DNA of 64,000 bases, from positions 15,261,001 through 15,325,000 of the forward strand of contig NC_046683.1 of the NCBI RefSeq assembly GCF_009870125.1, written 5' to 3'. The notes under the pieces were generated by a model. That model made no database searches and was not told the DNA's origin. It was given only the letters and a program-made list of their open reading frames with translations. Below, in pieces: positions 31,746-48,012 of the stretch. A program made the translations under genes and the position numbers. The stretch is from Drosophila pseudoobscura. Taxonomy: Eukaryota > Arthropoda > Insecta > Diptera > Drosophilidae. Every line of letters begins with the position of its first letter. The first letter of the stretch is position 1.

Positions 31746-34700
31746 CGTTATTTTTGAAAGTTCTTACGAGCTTTGTGGCTCAACGGTGGGGCACATCTTG
31801 GCTCCCAATTGCTCTCCACACAGAAAGCGCCCGAGAAGGCATAAAGATCGATGTTCGACCTGACTCGGTTCCGCGAATGCAGAAAACAAAATACATGTCG
31901 GGTGCACGATGTCGGGACTCGGAGTCTCGCCAATAAGGGTGGTTTTGGTTTATGTATAAGTCGGCAAGATCTAGTATTCATGTGTACCTTTCCATCACAC
32001 GTACGGTATTACCCTCGACGAGTCCCACCAAAAAAGAGTCATCCCATCTGCCCCCACACCAAACCAAACCAAACCACACCACGGGACACGGGGAGGGACG
32101 GCGAGGCGCGACGCGAGTACAATTTTATTTTCACATAAACAAAAATGGAAAACAGAAACAACAACAAAAAAAACCGTAGCAAAAACATATTTGTTCGAAA
32201 TTTGAGGCGAAATTGTGTGTGCCCGAACCCCCCCCCCCCCTCCCCCCACCCCTTTCCCGTCACGCGGTCTATCCTTTCGTTTTTTTTGTGGCCGCCTTTC
32301 CGTCTGTCGCCGTCGCATGCCATTTTGGCCAATTTTTACCGTTAGGGTGCAAACAAAGTGTACAGTTACCCAGAGAGCCGCCGCAAAGAGACAAGCACAA
32401 ACACGCACAGGACGGGAGGACGGGGGGCCACACATTTGTTGCTATTTTCCGCCACCCACCACCAGCCAACCGCCCACCGCCCACCGCCCACTGGTATATG
32501 GATATGTGTGCATGCGTGTGTGTGTGTGTGTGTGCGAATAAGTGAATTTTTAACTTAATTTATCGTTTCTAAAAAGCACCAGCCAAAGAATAAAGAGACA
32601 TGCAAAGAAAACAAACACAGAGAAGAGGGGGAAAAAAAATAGATGAAACAACAGAGAGACGAACGACCAAATCAACGCCTCGCACTTTTCTGGTGCCCGT
32701 TTGAGTGACAGCTCGGACGCGAACGCCTAACCGCCTTCCCCACCCGCCCTGAATCCCCATACCCCCTTACCCCTTGCCCACATGCACGCCTGTCGCTGTC
32801 TGCTCCAATAACTCAAGTACTTTTCTTTCGCTTTCAGCGATTTTTCATCTTCTCTGGCCTGGTCTGGTCTGGCCTGGCCTGGTCGGTTCTGTTCTTCTCT
32901 GGTCTCCCCTTGTCACTTGTCTCTGTGTGCCTGAGTGTATCTCTCACTGTCCCCTGTCTGTGTATAAGTATTGTTTTGGTGCATGAAAATTGTCGCACAG
33001 AGAAATTATTTTTGGCAAATTGTTGTACCATTCCACTTGCTCTATGTTACTGCTGCTCTGGGGTTGGGGTTGGGGCTTGGGGCTTGGGGGGTGTGGCAAG
33101 ATGTCGACCTAATTTTAGTTTGCGTTTCACAGTTTTCATTTACCCGCTACTACTGCGGGTACAGTGTATTTGTTCGAGATTAGCAGCCAGGAAGAGTACG
33201 GAGTCGAGTCGATTCAACCATATCCGAAAGACCTACATATCTCCCATCTATAGCACTCATCCTGGTGTGTCCACAATTTCCAAAAATTTCCAGAAATTTT
33301 TAGTCAGCATTAAAGCAGAAAGATGCAGAATGTAAATAAATTCTTCTACGTCTTTTACGACGGGTTACGGTTTGCGTATGCACTGCTTGACAGCTCATCG
33401 GAGCGCACTGCTTGCTATCTGTCACTAGCCGCTAAACAAACACACACCCACACACACACATTGAATGAGATATGTACATACATAAATACCGTAATATATG
33501 CGGTATATACATAGTATGTTCTGAATGAAAGCTCTTATATGTAACGTACGTACGGGTTAAGTCCGGTGTAAACAGCTGATGTGCGTGTCATGAACACATT
33601 CAAGCGGTCACACACACACACATATGTATGTTGGTGGATATTAAAGCGAAACGAAATTAAAGAAAGAGCTACGACCCCGAGGAGGGCACAAAGAAAAGAA
33701 AATGTGGAAAATGTGATGAAAAAGTGGCGAAAAAGCGAATCTTGTAAAATGCTCGGCATAGGTGTCAACGACAGCAACAAATTACTTATAAGCCATTTTA
33801 AAAGCATTAACTTTAACGAGTAACAGTAAACTGCAGCATCACGTACACCAGCGAACACGCACGCCAAAACGGAGCGAGAAACAGAGCAAAAGAGCGAGAA
33901 TGACACAGATAGAAGGACATGTCATTGACAAAGCTGTGGCAGTGGCCAGCGGGCAACAAGAGAGAATGCCAGAGAGAGAGAGAGAATTTCAGTGGTAAAG
34001 GCGGAATGCAGGAGGCCATGGCATGGAGGAGAGTGTGCGATGGGGCCAACGCATCATGATCATCCTTATTCGTATTTTCTCCTCCTCCTTTGCCAATCTG
34101 CTTCCGTGGAAGAGTAAGTCTAACAAGTCTCCATGCCATACTGGCTCTGGCCAGCAGTCCTCAGCGCTCTGGAGAAGTTTATGCAAACCAGTTAGAAAAA
34201 CACAGCACAGGAAAACGAAATAAAAACCCAGCCAGCAACCGGCCTTTGTTGCTACTAACGGCATTGTTTGCATGCTGAGTGCACTTAAACAATCAAAGCG
34301 AACGGGTGGGGTGGGGTGGGGGAGGGGAGGGGAAATGAAAAAGTAGCTGTGCCACTCGATAGTCGCCAACGAGCGGCGGGGAGGAGTGCACAAAATCAAG
34401 CGGCATGACCAGAAAACAAAAACCAAAAACCGAAAAAAAAAAATCATACACACACCCGCACAAAAACTTTCCGTCATACTACAGCATAAAATACTTTTGC
34501 CAACAACTTTGAAGGCTGCAAACAACAACAAAAACAAAAAAGGTTAAGTAGCACAAAAGCAAAAACTTACACACAAACAGAAGCAACAATGGAGGGAAGT
34601 TTTCATTTTTCGCATGAAAACAAAAAAAAAGGAAGAAAATGCAAAACAACACAAAAACATACTATCACAAATGAAATATTGGTGCTGGCTTTAAGACTAG

Positions 34701-37529
34701 ACCGAATGAATACCCTTAATACCAAAGAGAGTTAAATGTCAAATGGGGCAAGTATTGTGCCTATTCTTGGACTAGTCCCAAAGATCTACAAGAACTACAA
34801 AAAACTTTTCTGGGAGAGTTTTTCAGAGTTTATATTTTCCCCTTTTCGTGGCCATCGATTGGGCCCAACATGATCGAGAATTCATGAACTGTACGTGCAT
34901 CTGCTGGGATGGTAATTCCCGAACATATTCCACGTTTTTTTTTGTTCCTTTTCAGAGCATAAAAACCCAAACCAAAGCAGAGCAGAAGAGAACCAAAGAG
35001 CGTCCAAAGAGATTTTCGTTTCTTCATTCACGTCGTTGTGGTTTTTATGACCGCCAGTGTGCCAGCGCCAGCGCCAGTGTGCCAGTATGCGTAAAGTAAC
35101 TGTAACGAAGCTCAGGAGTATGTCAAAGAGCGAGAGAAAGGGACACGCACACAAACACACACACAAAGTCAGAGGGGAGCCAAGGCGAACGAGTGAGTGG
35201 GACAACGAGAGATGAGAATGTGATGGGAGGCGAGAGGCGGGAGGCAGGAGCAGCTGTTTAAAGCGCGAATCTGAAAGCGAAAGGGCGAAACAAAAGCAAG
35301 CGCACACCAGCCATTAGAGAAGAAAATAAGAGTAGGGCGGGACGGGGGGTGGAATTACAAGGGATATATGTATGTACAGGGCAGGCCAGAAGCCAAGGTG
35401 GGGGATGGGGGGGGTGTGGGTTTGAGGGAAAAGTCGCTTTTGAATATTTAATATTTATAACTTGAGCAACGAACCGAGAGATGATTTATATCCCCTCCGG
35501 AAGCTAATCTCGAGTTTGGTCTAACTCGAACATACACACAGTAAAACCGAGACAGGGAGGAGAGCGAAAGAGACACAGGGATACGGAAGAGGTAGAGGCA
35601 GAGGTGTGTGCGGGCGGTGGGAATGGAGCTTTTCGAGGCGCAGGCCATAACGCGGTTGAGGTTATGTGCGGCTGAGCATATAACGGTAAAATATGACACA
35701 CAAAGCGCTGGGAATACGCTTCCACGTTTCCACGTTTCCGTCTCTCCTCTCTCTATCTCTCCGTGTGACCGTGTGTGTGTGTATACATACATATTTTAAA
35801 GCATGTTGCACCAAAAATCCAAATAAGTATGCTTTATCGATTCCAGGGAAAACACACACACACACACAGACAACACACATACATTCAACGTTTCTCGAGC
35901 CAAAACCCCAATAAGACCAAAAACCAAGTAACATTTTCTGGCTCGAGTTCCGGGCACCCAGGCACCGAGGCACCCAGGCACCAAGGGCTCCAAAGCTCCC
36001 CTCAGTGGCGCACTTAATTTTGTTGCTGGTTGCATGAAGCTGGGAGCTCTGAAGGCGGATTTCACCGGTCTCAATCCTTGTGCCCTGTATCTTCTCGGTC
36101 TGACTCGAGTCAACCCTGACCGCTGACGAGGGATACACACACACACACACATGCACACACAAGCCATACGCATAGGAACCGTTAGACGGTCATTACGACG
36201 ACAAGACAACACTGTCGATGTTGTCGACGTTTGTTGTTGTTGTTATTTCTGCGCCTGTTTCTGTTTCTGTTGTTTTGCGTGTACCTCTCTCGCCGCCCCA
36301 CTCGTTCGTTGTACGGTGTGTGTGTGTGTGTGTGTTTGTGTGTGAGTGTCCTGTTGCTGACACAAGAGCAACAGAAACAACGAGCCACCGCCAGAATGGA
36401 AGGAAAGAAGGGGAAATAAAGGAAGGAAGTGCGCCATAGTCGATATTCAGACTATGGGAATACCCCGCTCTCGTTCACGATTTCTGTTTGTGTGTGCCAC
36501 AACAAGTGGAAAATTGATCCAATCGGAAATATCCAAGCAAAAGAGATATTCGCTAGATATCTGTACACATGTTTATACATAGGTACAAAGTACAGGCACC
36601 TAGTATATTTACCTTTTTTTTTTTGGTTCAGATCTATTTTGTCTGCTGATCTTAACCAGAAAGAGTCTAATACTCGTTCTATACAATCCTTTTTCAAACG
36701 AATTACGCACACATAGCCTTGTGCCTTGTGCCTTGGGTGGTGGGTAGTGGTTGGTGGTTGGTGGGGCAGGGTGGCTGTCAATGCCAGAAACAGGCACCCA
36801 AAAACACAGTCAGAAGAAGCAGTCGAGCGCGTTTTATTTCCTTTTATATAAGTTTATTTATTTTTTTGCTCCTACTTTTACTTCTTTTCCCTTTTCTCCA
36901 TCCTCATCAGCACCCACGTTTTATCTCTGGCCGAAAACGTCAACTGCAGCAGCAGCAGCGGTAGTACCACGTAGAAGGAGAAGGAATACGTAAGCCACAA
37001 TAGGAAGGACAGGGGCACATCACAGTCATGCCACAATCACATACCATACCGCCCCACATTTGCACACGGTGTGGCGGGGGGGGCACAAAAAGATGCTGAT
37101 GTCATTGACAAACGGTAAACGGGAACGGAATCAGGTGGCGACCGCATTTTGAGTTAATACAAATTAAACTCACAGTGAGCTTTGCTCGCTGAAAACCCAC
37201 TCGGGGGAGAGCTTTCCCTAATGAGCAAGTTGCAGGCCTGGGCCCCCCCCACCCCCTGATCCCGTTAAATATTTACGAAGATTTCACAGTTATTCCTCCT
37301 CATAATAAAAGGCAGAGGCGTACGGATTTCGGGGGCAGCACAACTTTTCCCATAGAACTCCTCTCGCTAATTGCAAAAGGAGAGGCACCGCGAGAGAGAG
37401 GGAGAGCGAGCGAGTGAGAGCGCGTACAGAATCAAGGCTCGAGATGGTTTCGAGCTTATTGGAACCACGGTGCGGTGACGAGGCGGCAAGCCAGAGTGGG
37501 AGTGGGAATAGGCATGGGTTTCGAAAGGA

Positions 37530-37532
37530 AGC

Positions 37533-37562
<30 letters not shown>
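37530..37562 (+). repeat. CAG trinucleotide repeat
   Basis: About ten uninterrupted CAG units. The surrounding open frames on either strand (poly-Gln/Ser or poly-Ala/Leu) lack other gene support, so it is treated as a microsatellite. Confidence 0.85.
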
Positions 37563-37566
<4 letters not shown>

Positions 37567-40513
37567 CCAAGAGCATGCTTTCTCCTTTTTCTTTGTGTGC
37601 GTTATGTGGTATGTATATATAAATATATACATGTGTGTGTATGGGTGTGTGTGTGTGTGGTGAGCTTAGGCTTTATGGGCGATTGGTGTGCGGGTGGGGG
37701 GCTCAGGCGATTTGTTGCGTGCGGTGTTTCTATGCGCGTACGCTGCTGCTACTTTTTGCGAGCTTTTTCCTTTCGGCCTGCGCACACATACATACCACGC
37801 TCTCTGTGGGTGTGTATGTGTGTGCACTACAGTACACTAAAAGTCAATTGACCCGAAACTGTTTTTACATGAACACACATACCCATGTACATATGTATAT
37901 AATTAACATACACATATCTATGTACATACATATGCATATGTTTATAACTGTACATAGGCCAGGGGCAACAACTGCAGCCAACACAAATTTTGGTATTTCT
38001 TCAGCTGTTTGTTAGTGTGTGGGAGTGAGAGACATGAGATTCGAGTCTTACTGGTACAAAAAAAAAAATTCTTTCTTTATTTTGTTTATTTTTTGTATTT
38101 TTTTTTTTTTTTTGGTCTCTGTACATTTGTTGCTGCTCTCGCTCTATAATTAGCGCAATTTGTGTAAATCTCTTTTACGCTTGTATTTGTGCGGTGTGCT
38201 TCATTCCATTCCTGTTTCCCAATTATTATTTTCTTTTTTTTTTGCACATGTTCTTTACTTTTAATGCTCAATTCTGTGTTGCTTTATAATTTTTTTTTCA
38301 TTTTGCGTTTGTTTTTTCCCTCTTTGTCTCGCACGCGTTCTCTTTGTATTAATCTTCTTCCACAGACCTCTCTTTTTGACTCATTCTCGACGCTTCTTCG
38401 AGTTTCTTTGCAGTTGGGGCTGCAATTGTCAATTGAGCGCAAATTGCTAATTGAACAAAATATGCACACATGCTCCACCTGTTAATGCCTGTCACTTACC
38501 CCCCCCACCACCAACTCTACTACACTCAATTATAAAGACAATGCGAATGCTTTCAACTGTTAAACTGCATGGCTGCCGTGTGCACGAGGGAGACCTAGAT
38601 TATCACTCAATTACACACCTACACACACACGAACAAACGAGTACCGTGAGATTAATTGAGAGATTTGTGTGATGCTGATCTTATTGAGTGTAATGGTAAT
38701 GAGAAGAAGAGAGGGGAGAGAGACCGGTGCTCTCTGGTTACTGTTGTCCTCTCACTCCCACTTGTACCGTACATTATCACTTTAAATATGCCTTGTAGCA
38801 ATGCATTCAATTATATGGCTGGTGCAAGTGGAGGTGCAACCGCAGGAGGTGGAGGTGGGAATGAGAATGTGGAATGCATGCGATTGCTTAATCGGTATCA
38901 CAATTATTAATGAATGGGCTGCAATTACTGCATTTCCATTTGGATGGATGGTTCGCTGACGCTTCCGCGGATTGGTGCGAATGTGGGGGCGTGTGTGGGA
39001 GCCGGTTCAGCTGGACAATGCCTTTATGTTGGAATATTTGATTCGAAGAATTAGTATTAGACCGACTGCTGCCATGCAATTTCCGATTAAATGAGCACAT
39101 GTGCATACGACAGTGTGTTTCATGGGTGTGTGTGCGTGGACCTTGGAATGAAACTCGAGGGAAACCTTGAGGAGAGATACCCCTGGAGTTTTGGTCCGGA
39201 GAAGTTGTCAAGCATCCTCCGTATGTAGCACGAAGATACACAGAGAAAGAGAGAGAGAGAGAGCATAAATGTGACAAAAACAAATTTCAAAAAATCTCGT
39301 GGCACACGGTGCGACGCTGGCAGCGACTGCGCAGCGTTTGGCGCTAGCAGCAGCAGCAGAAAAAAGGAGCCGTTATATGCTTTTCTCGAATCCTCTTTCA
39401 CCGCCCCCGCTTTCACCCTACTCACTCAAAAGCATGAACATTTTTCGTTGCTTTTGCTTTTTGGGTGTCCTGCCACTAACACACACACACACACACACAT
39501 ATTTATATATATACCGTAATTTACGTGGGGCTCTCTCTAAGTGAAAATCTCTTGCTTACACACACACACACCACCACACTTGCAAGTTTTCTTCTTGTTG
39601 AATTTTCGTATTTCCCTTTTGGCAGCAGCCGCCTTTTTAGCACTTGATTTTCGCATTGTTTTGTGGCACACACGAAAAAAAATATATCAAGATCGGGGGA
39701 GGAGAGGTCCAAAGATGACTAATAAGTATGAAAAAATGTACATAGCGGAATGTACACACGCAGGTATGCACACACTCACCCACACACTCGCAATCGAACA
39801 CGCTATGTACATGTCATGTATGTATTTATAATGTTATTTTTTACCGTTGCGTTGCACTCGCGGAACGAGAAATCCATTAATTTGTGTCCGAATTATTCAA
39901 ATTGGAACATTTTTTTGTGAACAATAACGAAAAAAAAACTACATTTCCATACACTTGCACCATGACTTGGAGGCTTAGGTAGGTCGTTCTTATTTACATG
40001 CTACAACAGTATGTATGCATATTTATTCATATATACACACACACACATGTGTGTTTGTGTGCGATTCCAATTGGTGTTTGTTTGCTAGCTTTTTTTTGAA
40101 GCTGCTCAACTCCGCGCTCCGGCTTTTCTTTACTTTTCTCCTTTTGAGTGACACCTTCAACAAGCCACTCTCCCCCCTTTCTGAGTGTGTGTGCGTATTG
40201 CACAATTTTTTTTTTGGGGGAAAAAACAGCATAGCACGACAAAAAAAAAACAATGAAACCAATCTGCTTGGCAAATTTACCTCTTAATTCTTTGTATAGC
40301 TCAATATTCTACTTTCGGTTTCACTCAAACGGTCTGCAGATGATGCAGGAATAGAGCGCTGTTGCAGAGATAATGCACACAAATTCCTGATGCTGCTCAC
40401 GCAGAGTCGCACGCACGATATGGAGACGATTACAGACAGCCGTAAACAAACGCGCAGCGCCAAATGCAGCAAATGCAAAACCCAAACTGTTGTAATTAAA
40501 TATTAAATTAAGC

Positions 40514-41925
40514 GTAGAGGTAGAGAACTATCGATGGCACTTTCGCACTATCGATGGTAGGGCACTATCGCGCTACTAAACTATCGATGGTTCAATGTTT
40601 CGATAGTGGGCGATAGTGGACGATAGTATGGTTTACCCATCAGCAAAGACAATTTGTGCGCATTTATTCAAAAAAAAGAAATGGATCGCTTCTTTTAAAA
40701 AGGTAATACACGTCGCAAGCAATTAGAAAGTATGTTTAGGAAATTTTTGTCTAATTTAAGGCAAACGTCGCAGTTCTGCAGCGAATTGCGAGTGCACCTT
40801 AAAGGATATATTGACATCTTGGAACGTCTTGGATAAAACGGTTTGCATTGTAACTGACAATGCCAGCTCAAAGATCAAAAATCTGCCATGTTGCGCCCAC
40901 ACCATTAATTTGGTGGTCCAAGATGGTTTAAATTTTGACCATGACGATGTTTCAAAAGCTTTATTTTCAAAATGTAAAACCATAGTGAGGTTTTTCAAAC
41001 AAAGTTCTATTGCGAACGAAAACTAAAAATTAGTTCAGGAAAATTTCGCATATACTTTGTTGCAGGAAACCCCAACAAGATGGAACAGCTTTCTCATTAT
41101 GATACAGAGAATATTAGCAACTCATGAATGCATTGCTAGTGTGTTATTATCCACCACAAATGCACCGCTACCATTTACTGCCGAGGAAATAAATATTTTG
41201 AAAGATTATAAAAAAAATATTGTAATTTATTAAGAAAGTTTCCGAAAAGATTATCAATTTCATTGATAATACCATTGGCATATGGACTTTATCGTCCAGT
41301 CGAAAATCTTTCACCACAGTTAAAAACTGAAGTAGGGGAAAATATGAAAAAACCCCTTTCTACATATGAGCAACGGACTGTAACTAGGATGGCCACGATA
41401 TTAGATCCGCGCTTCAAGAAATATGGATTTCAGCTAAACTCAAATGCTGAACAAGCTTCAGTCTTTTTTGTAAATGAATTAGTCAATTTGGCTTATAATG
41501 AAAACCCTGTTAACTTGGATGTTGAAGCAAACACTACAACAAAGGACTCATTTTTAATGATTTTTTGGACCAACGATCCATTAGTAAGAAAAGGAGTGTG
41601 CGATCGGATGCGAATATATAAAAAATATGAACAATATACAGAGTTTTTTAACTTTTATTATTTTTACCTTCTAGTTGGACCGCATATTGCATTTAGAATG
41701 TTAATAATGCTTTTAGCATCGAATCAACCGTCTTTTTACACTTTTAAAAACACTCACTTTTATTACGACTATCGACCACTATCGATGGTACTATCGACCA
41801 ATATCAATGGTTTTGAAAATACTATCGTACACTATCGAAACATTGAATCATCGATAGTTTAGTAGCGCGATAGTGACCTACCATCGATAGTGTCGATAGT
41901 GACATCGATAGTTCTCCACCTCTAC
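40514..41925 (+). mobile_element. defective hAT-type DNA transposon with long inverted repeats
   Basis: Imperfect terminal inverted repeats of about 110 bp bound the element: left 40514-40629, right about 41819-41925. Both start GTAGAGGTRGAGAACTATCG inward and contain repeated CACTATCGATGG and GGCACTATCGCGCTACTAAA-type blocks. Between them are remnants of a hAT transposase (see next entry). No clear 8-bp target duplication is visible at the ends, so the insertion is old or the ends are slightly eroded. The element ends 75 bp before the Smc3 start codon. Confidence 0.85.
40680..41862 (+). pseudogene. broken hAT transposase remnants
   Basis: One frame (40811-41026) reads IVTDNASSKIKNLPCCAHTI and then NLVVQDGLNFDHDDVSKALF, with KCKTIVRFFKQSS. 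This is the RNase H-fold core of hAT transposases, where D of VTDNAS is a catalytic-type Asp and CAHTLNLVVQD is diagnostic. A second frame (41263-41862) reads PLSTYEQRTVTRMATILDPR and FKKYGF, the segment before the hATC dimerisation domain. The N-terminal BED-finger region and the C-terminal WW.. dimerisation core are missing, stops and frameshifts separate the parts, and an ATG near 40681 is followed at once by a stop. It cannot encode an active enzyme. Confidence 0.8.
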
Positions 41926-42000
41926 TGGGCATTATTTATGTATTTGTTGTAAACAAAAAGAGCGCGATTTTGTGCAAAAATCGTTGTCTACAATAATAAA
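41926..42000 (+). promoter_or_regulatory. Smc3 upstream region, squeezed between hAT element and ATG
   Basis: Only 75 bp separate the transposon end from the Smc3 start codon, so the core promoter must lie here or inside the right inverted repeat. The repeat supplies several CATCGATA/TATCGATG motifs that differ from the DRE (TATCGATA) by one base. No motif 1 or TATA box is seen in the 75 bp. Confidence 0.4.
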
Positions 42001-45893
<3,893 letters not shown>

Positions 45894-46211
45894 ATACCTA
45901 GGACCTAGGACACACGTATCATACTAATTTCGGATTATTCACATTTTTTTCTACCAGAGATATGAATTATGATTTATTATTTTTCAATGTTATACTTTTT
46001 TCCTTAACCTCTTGGATTTAGTTTCGCTTTAAGATGTCGTCGAGTTCGAGTCCAGTCCCCCTCTGTCGCGTTCTTTGTGTCCCAGCCTCCCCGTCTCCTA
46101 TTTATTCCGATACAGATAAAGATATATAAATATATATAGATATAGACACACAGACAAGGAGAATGAGAGTTTCCAGAGTAGCTCCGATGCCCCCCACACA
46201 CCACATATAGA

Positions 46212-46242
46212 AATAAATTTAAATAGATTTACAATAACAATA
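46212..46242 (+). terminator. Smc3 polyadenylation signals
   Basis: Two AATAAA hexamers about 320-350 bp after the Smc3 stop codon, in AT-rich sequence. Confidence 0.5.
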
Positions 46243-46287
46243 AAAACGTGTACTAAAAATAGTTTAAGTCCCAGACGAAGGGCCTGT

Positions 46288-46578
46288 TTAAGTTAAGGAA
46301 TCCGCGAGGATGAGAACCGATTTGAACCAGCTCGGGGAGTACAATGTGGCGGCATTCAGGCAGGACGATTGTTGCCTGCCCACGACCACCGTTGCTGCTT
46401 TCAGACCTGCCTTCTGGTTCTCACTCCCAGCCCATGGTGCACATCGCCACAGTTCGTTGGACGAGGCATCGCTGAGCTGCCTTGCCAGATTCTGGCCGTC
46501 TGCATAATCATTGGAAGATACTTTTTGGCCAACCCGCGCAGGGACTAGTACATCAGCTTTTAGATCAGCAAAGAGCAT
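46288..46578 (-). CDS. hypothetical 96-aa open frame between convergent genes
   Basis: An ATG-started minus-strand frame (MLFADLKADVLVPARVGQKV to ILADSLT) in a GC-richer island lying between the 3' ends of Smc3 and the membrane-protein gene. No domain, signal peptide or membrane helix is recognised. The opposite strand is also open for 65 codons (46310-46507). It could be a small gene, a piece of an old transposon or pseudogene, or chance. Confidence 0.2.
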   Translation of the reverse strand: MLFADLKADVLVPARVGQKVSSNDYADGQNLARQLSDASSNELWRCAPWAGSENQKAGLKAATVVVGRQQSSCLNAATLYSPSWFKSVLILADSLT

Positions 46579-46726
46579 GGGGTTGGAACACTGAAATCGT
46601 ATTCGAAGCTTAACCGAAAAGGCTTTTGCCTATGCAGATCTCCAGGAAAATGTTCCAAAAACTCCATTGAAGACATCTTTCCGGATGGGATGCTAAAAGA
46701 AGGGGGATTTTTCAACCATCTTATGA

Positions 46727-46732
46727 TTTATT
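46727..46732 (-). terminator. polyadenylation signal of the membrane-protein gene
   Basis: TTTATT on the plus strand, AATAAA on the minus strand, about 90 bp after the stop codon at 46821. Confidence 0.6.
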
Positions 46733-46820
46733 TTTACTACAAAACGCATACAAATCCTAATCAATCGGAAACCTTAAATGTCACGGGAGGTGCTATCAAA
46801 AGGGGCAAGAGCAGTGGCTC

Positions 46821-47543
46821 TCAGCTGGCATCCAATTGCTCCTGAATGGCATTGATGGCAAAGATGACGGAGAAGCACATGCCCACCGTTCCGACCTCCA
46901 GTTGGGTGATCTTGAACTGCAGCGGCAGGCGCCACAGGACAAAGTGATTCATGAGTACGAGCAGGGCCAGGCCCAGCGACCACCAGAACTCATCGACGAT
47001 GGCAATGTGCCACAGACAGTAGATGTTCCAGACGACACACAGCCCCAGGTTGGCGGCATCCAGCTGCACGATCTTTGCCCCCAAGGCGCTACGGCCGCCA
47101 AGGCACTGATTGCTGATGGCCAGTGTCAGAGTGGTGGACCACAGCATCACGGAGATCCATTGCCAGTCGGCGCCGGCAATCGTACCCAACTGCAGTCGGC
47201 TGTTCAGGTGCTGCAGTTCGCCGATGATGAGGGTGATAAAGAGCACCGAGGCGTAGCGGCGCGATTTGTCGCAGATGAGGCGCTGCACTGTGCCGGGATT
47301 GGGGTGTGTGTGCCGCAGCAGACACAGCAGGCTGTGGCCAAAGAAAATGCCAAAGGCGGCCTGGGCATAGCGGCCAATGCTGTGCTTCAGTCCCAGTCCC
47401 GAGCTGATGGCCAAGACGAAGTGGATCAGGCAGAGGGACAGCTTCGAGGAGCCACCAATACCCGAGCCGGCCCCAGGCCCGGGACCGGCACTGTGTCCGT
47501 GTCCGTGTCCAGCAGCTGCACTCCCCTTATTACTGTTGGCCAT
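46821..47543 (-). CDS. unidentified multi-pass membrane protein, 240 aa
   Basis: Single-exon frame from the ATG at 47543 to a stop at 46821. The N-terminal 32 residues are Gly/Ala/His/Ser-rich and probably disordered (HGHGHSAGPGPGAGSGIG). Hydrophobic segments follow at about 35-52, 58-77, 97-112, 128-146, 163-182, 186-204 and 214-232, suggesting six or seven membrane helices. Charged residues between helices are few and the tail is short (QEQLDAS). I do not recognise the family. A minus-strand AATAAA (plus 46727-46732) lies about 90 bp past the stop, and a DRE (TATCGATA, 47644-47651) lies about 100 bp before the ATG, so transcription unit limits look good. It is convergent with Smc3. A real gene by codon texture and signals; the function is unknown. 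Confidence 0.85.
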   Translation of the reverse strand: MANSNKGSAAAGHGHGHSAGPGPGAGSGIGGSSKLSLCLIHFVLAISSGLGLKHSIGRYAQAAFGIFFGHSLLCLLRHTHPNPGTVQRLICDKSRRYASVLFITLIIGELQHLNSRLQLGTIAGADWQWISVMLWSTTLTLAISNQCLGGRSALGAKIVQLDAANLGLCVVWNIYCLWHIAIVDEFWWSLGLALLVLMNHFVLWRLPLQFKITQLEVGTVGMCFSVIFAINAIQEQLDAS

Positions 47544-47643
47544 CGAGGAAAAGCCGGTTTTCAGGCAACAACAACTGTGGGTGGTGGCTTCTTTGCGGCA
47601 ATTCCTGGTCGGCTAGATATATATACTATATGCTATATTGATA

Positions 47644-47651
47644 TATCGATA
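47644..47651. promoter_or_regulatory. DRE, probable promoter element of the membrane-protein gene
   Basis: A perfect palindromic TATCGATA about 100 bp upstream of the ATG at 47543. DREF binds this site in promoters of proliferation and housekeeping genes. Confidence 0.5.
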
Positions 47652-47903
47652 TATGGATACAGTGACGAACACAAGTATTGGCCCAATAGACCTTTCAGTT
47701 GGCTGCTGTTTTCATAGCATATTCATTAAGATTGGTCATACAAAAATAGTTTCATTCGATAATGTGATACATTATTCTTAAGATTGCCTACTGGTTAAAA
47801 GAATAGTTTTATGGCATTTTTTTCAAAATCAATTTTTAACTCGAGTTCGATCGATTTGGTTCCCCTCTGTAGGTTTCACACCTCTTAACCGACGTTATTT
47901 TAA

Positions 47904-47975
47904 TATCGATAGCTATCGATACATTATGAAATTAGCGTTGTAGCTATCGATAGTGGTGACACTTTGTCGATAGCC
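47904..47975. promoter_or_regulatory. cluster of three DREs
   Basis: TATCGATA at 47904-47911, 47914-47921 and 47945-47952, plus a half site TGTCGATAG near 47967. The dense cluster is typical of a DREF-controlled promoter. An ATG at 48013 follows on the plus strand. The repeats also resemble the ATCGATAGTG blocks of the hAT inverted repeats, so a solo transposon end is an alternative. Confidence 0.5.
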
Positions 47976-48012
47976 ACGTTACGTTAGACAAAGACGCCCA
48001 TTAGCGAGCAGC

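Larger units (their letters stand above)
24961..40513. other. gene-poor region, no coding gene supported
   Basis: About 15.5 kb without a supported gene on either strand. Simple repeats are dense: GT (29836-29856, 32517-32535, 36317-36334), GGTTGTGGATGTG-type hexamers (29285-29350), CTGGTC-type (32855-32885), GCACCCAGGCACCGAG 10-mers (35953-35985), CAG (37530-37562) and CA (39480-39500). One Helitron-like relic (31595-31745) and one orphan motif 1 (27384-27394) stand out. It could be the distal regulatory or intronic region of a flanking gene. Confidence 0.5.

Noticed and set aside
33989-34537. 182-codon minus-strand frame with hydrophobic residues
   Set aside because: Low-complexity, no homology I recognise, no promoter or splice support, and lies among simple repeats.
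37414-37851. 145-codon frame with a poly-Gln run
   Set aside because: Glutamines come from a CAG microsatellite and the rest is GT-repeat sequence.
40514-41925. Active transposon
   Set aside because: Transposase parts are separated by stops and frameshifts and both the N-terminal finger and C-terminal dimerisation core are lost.
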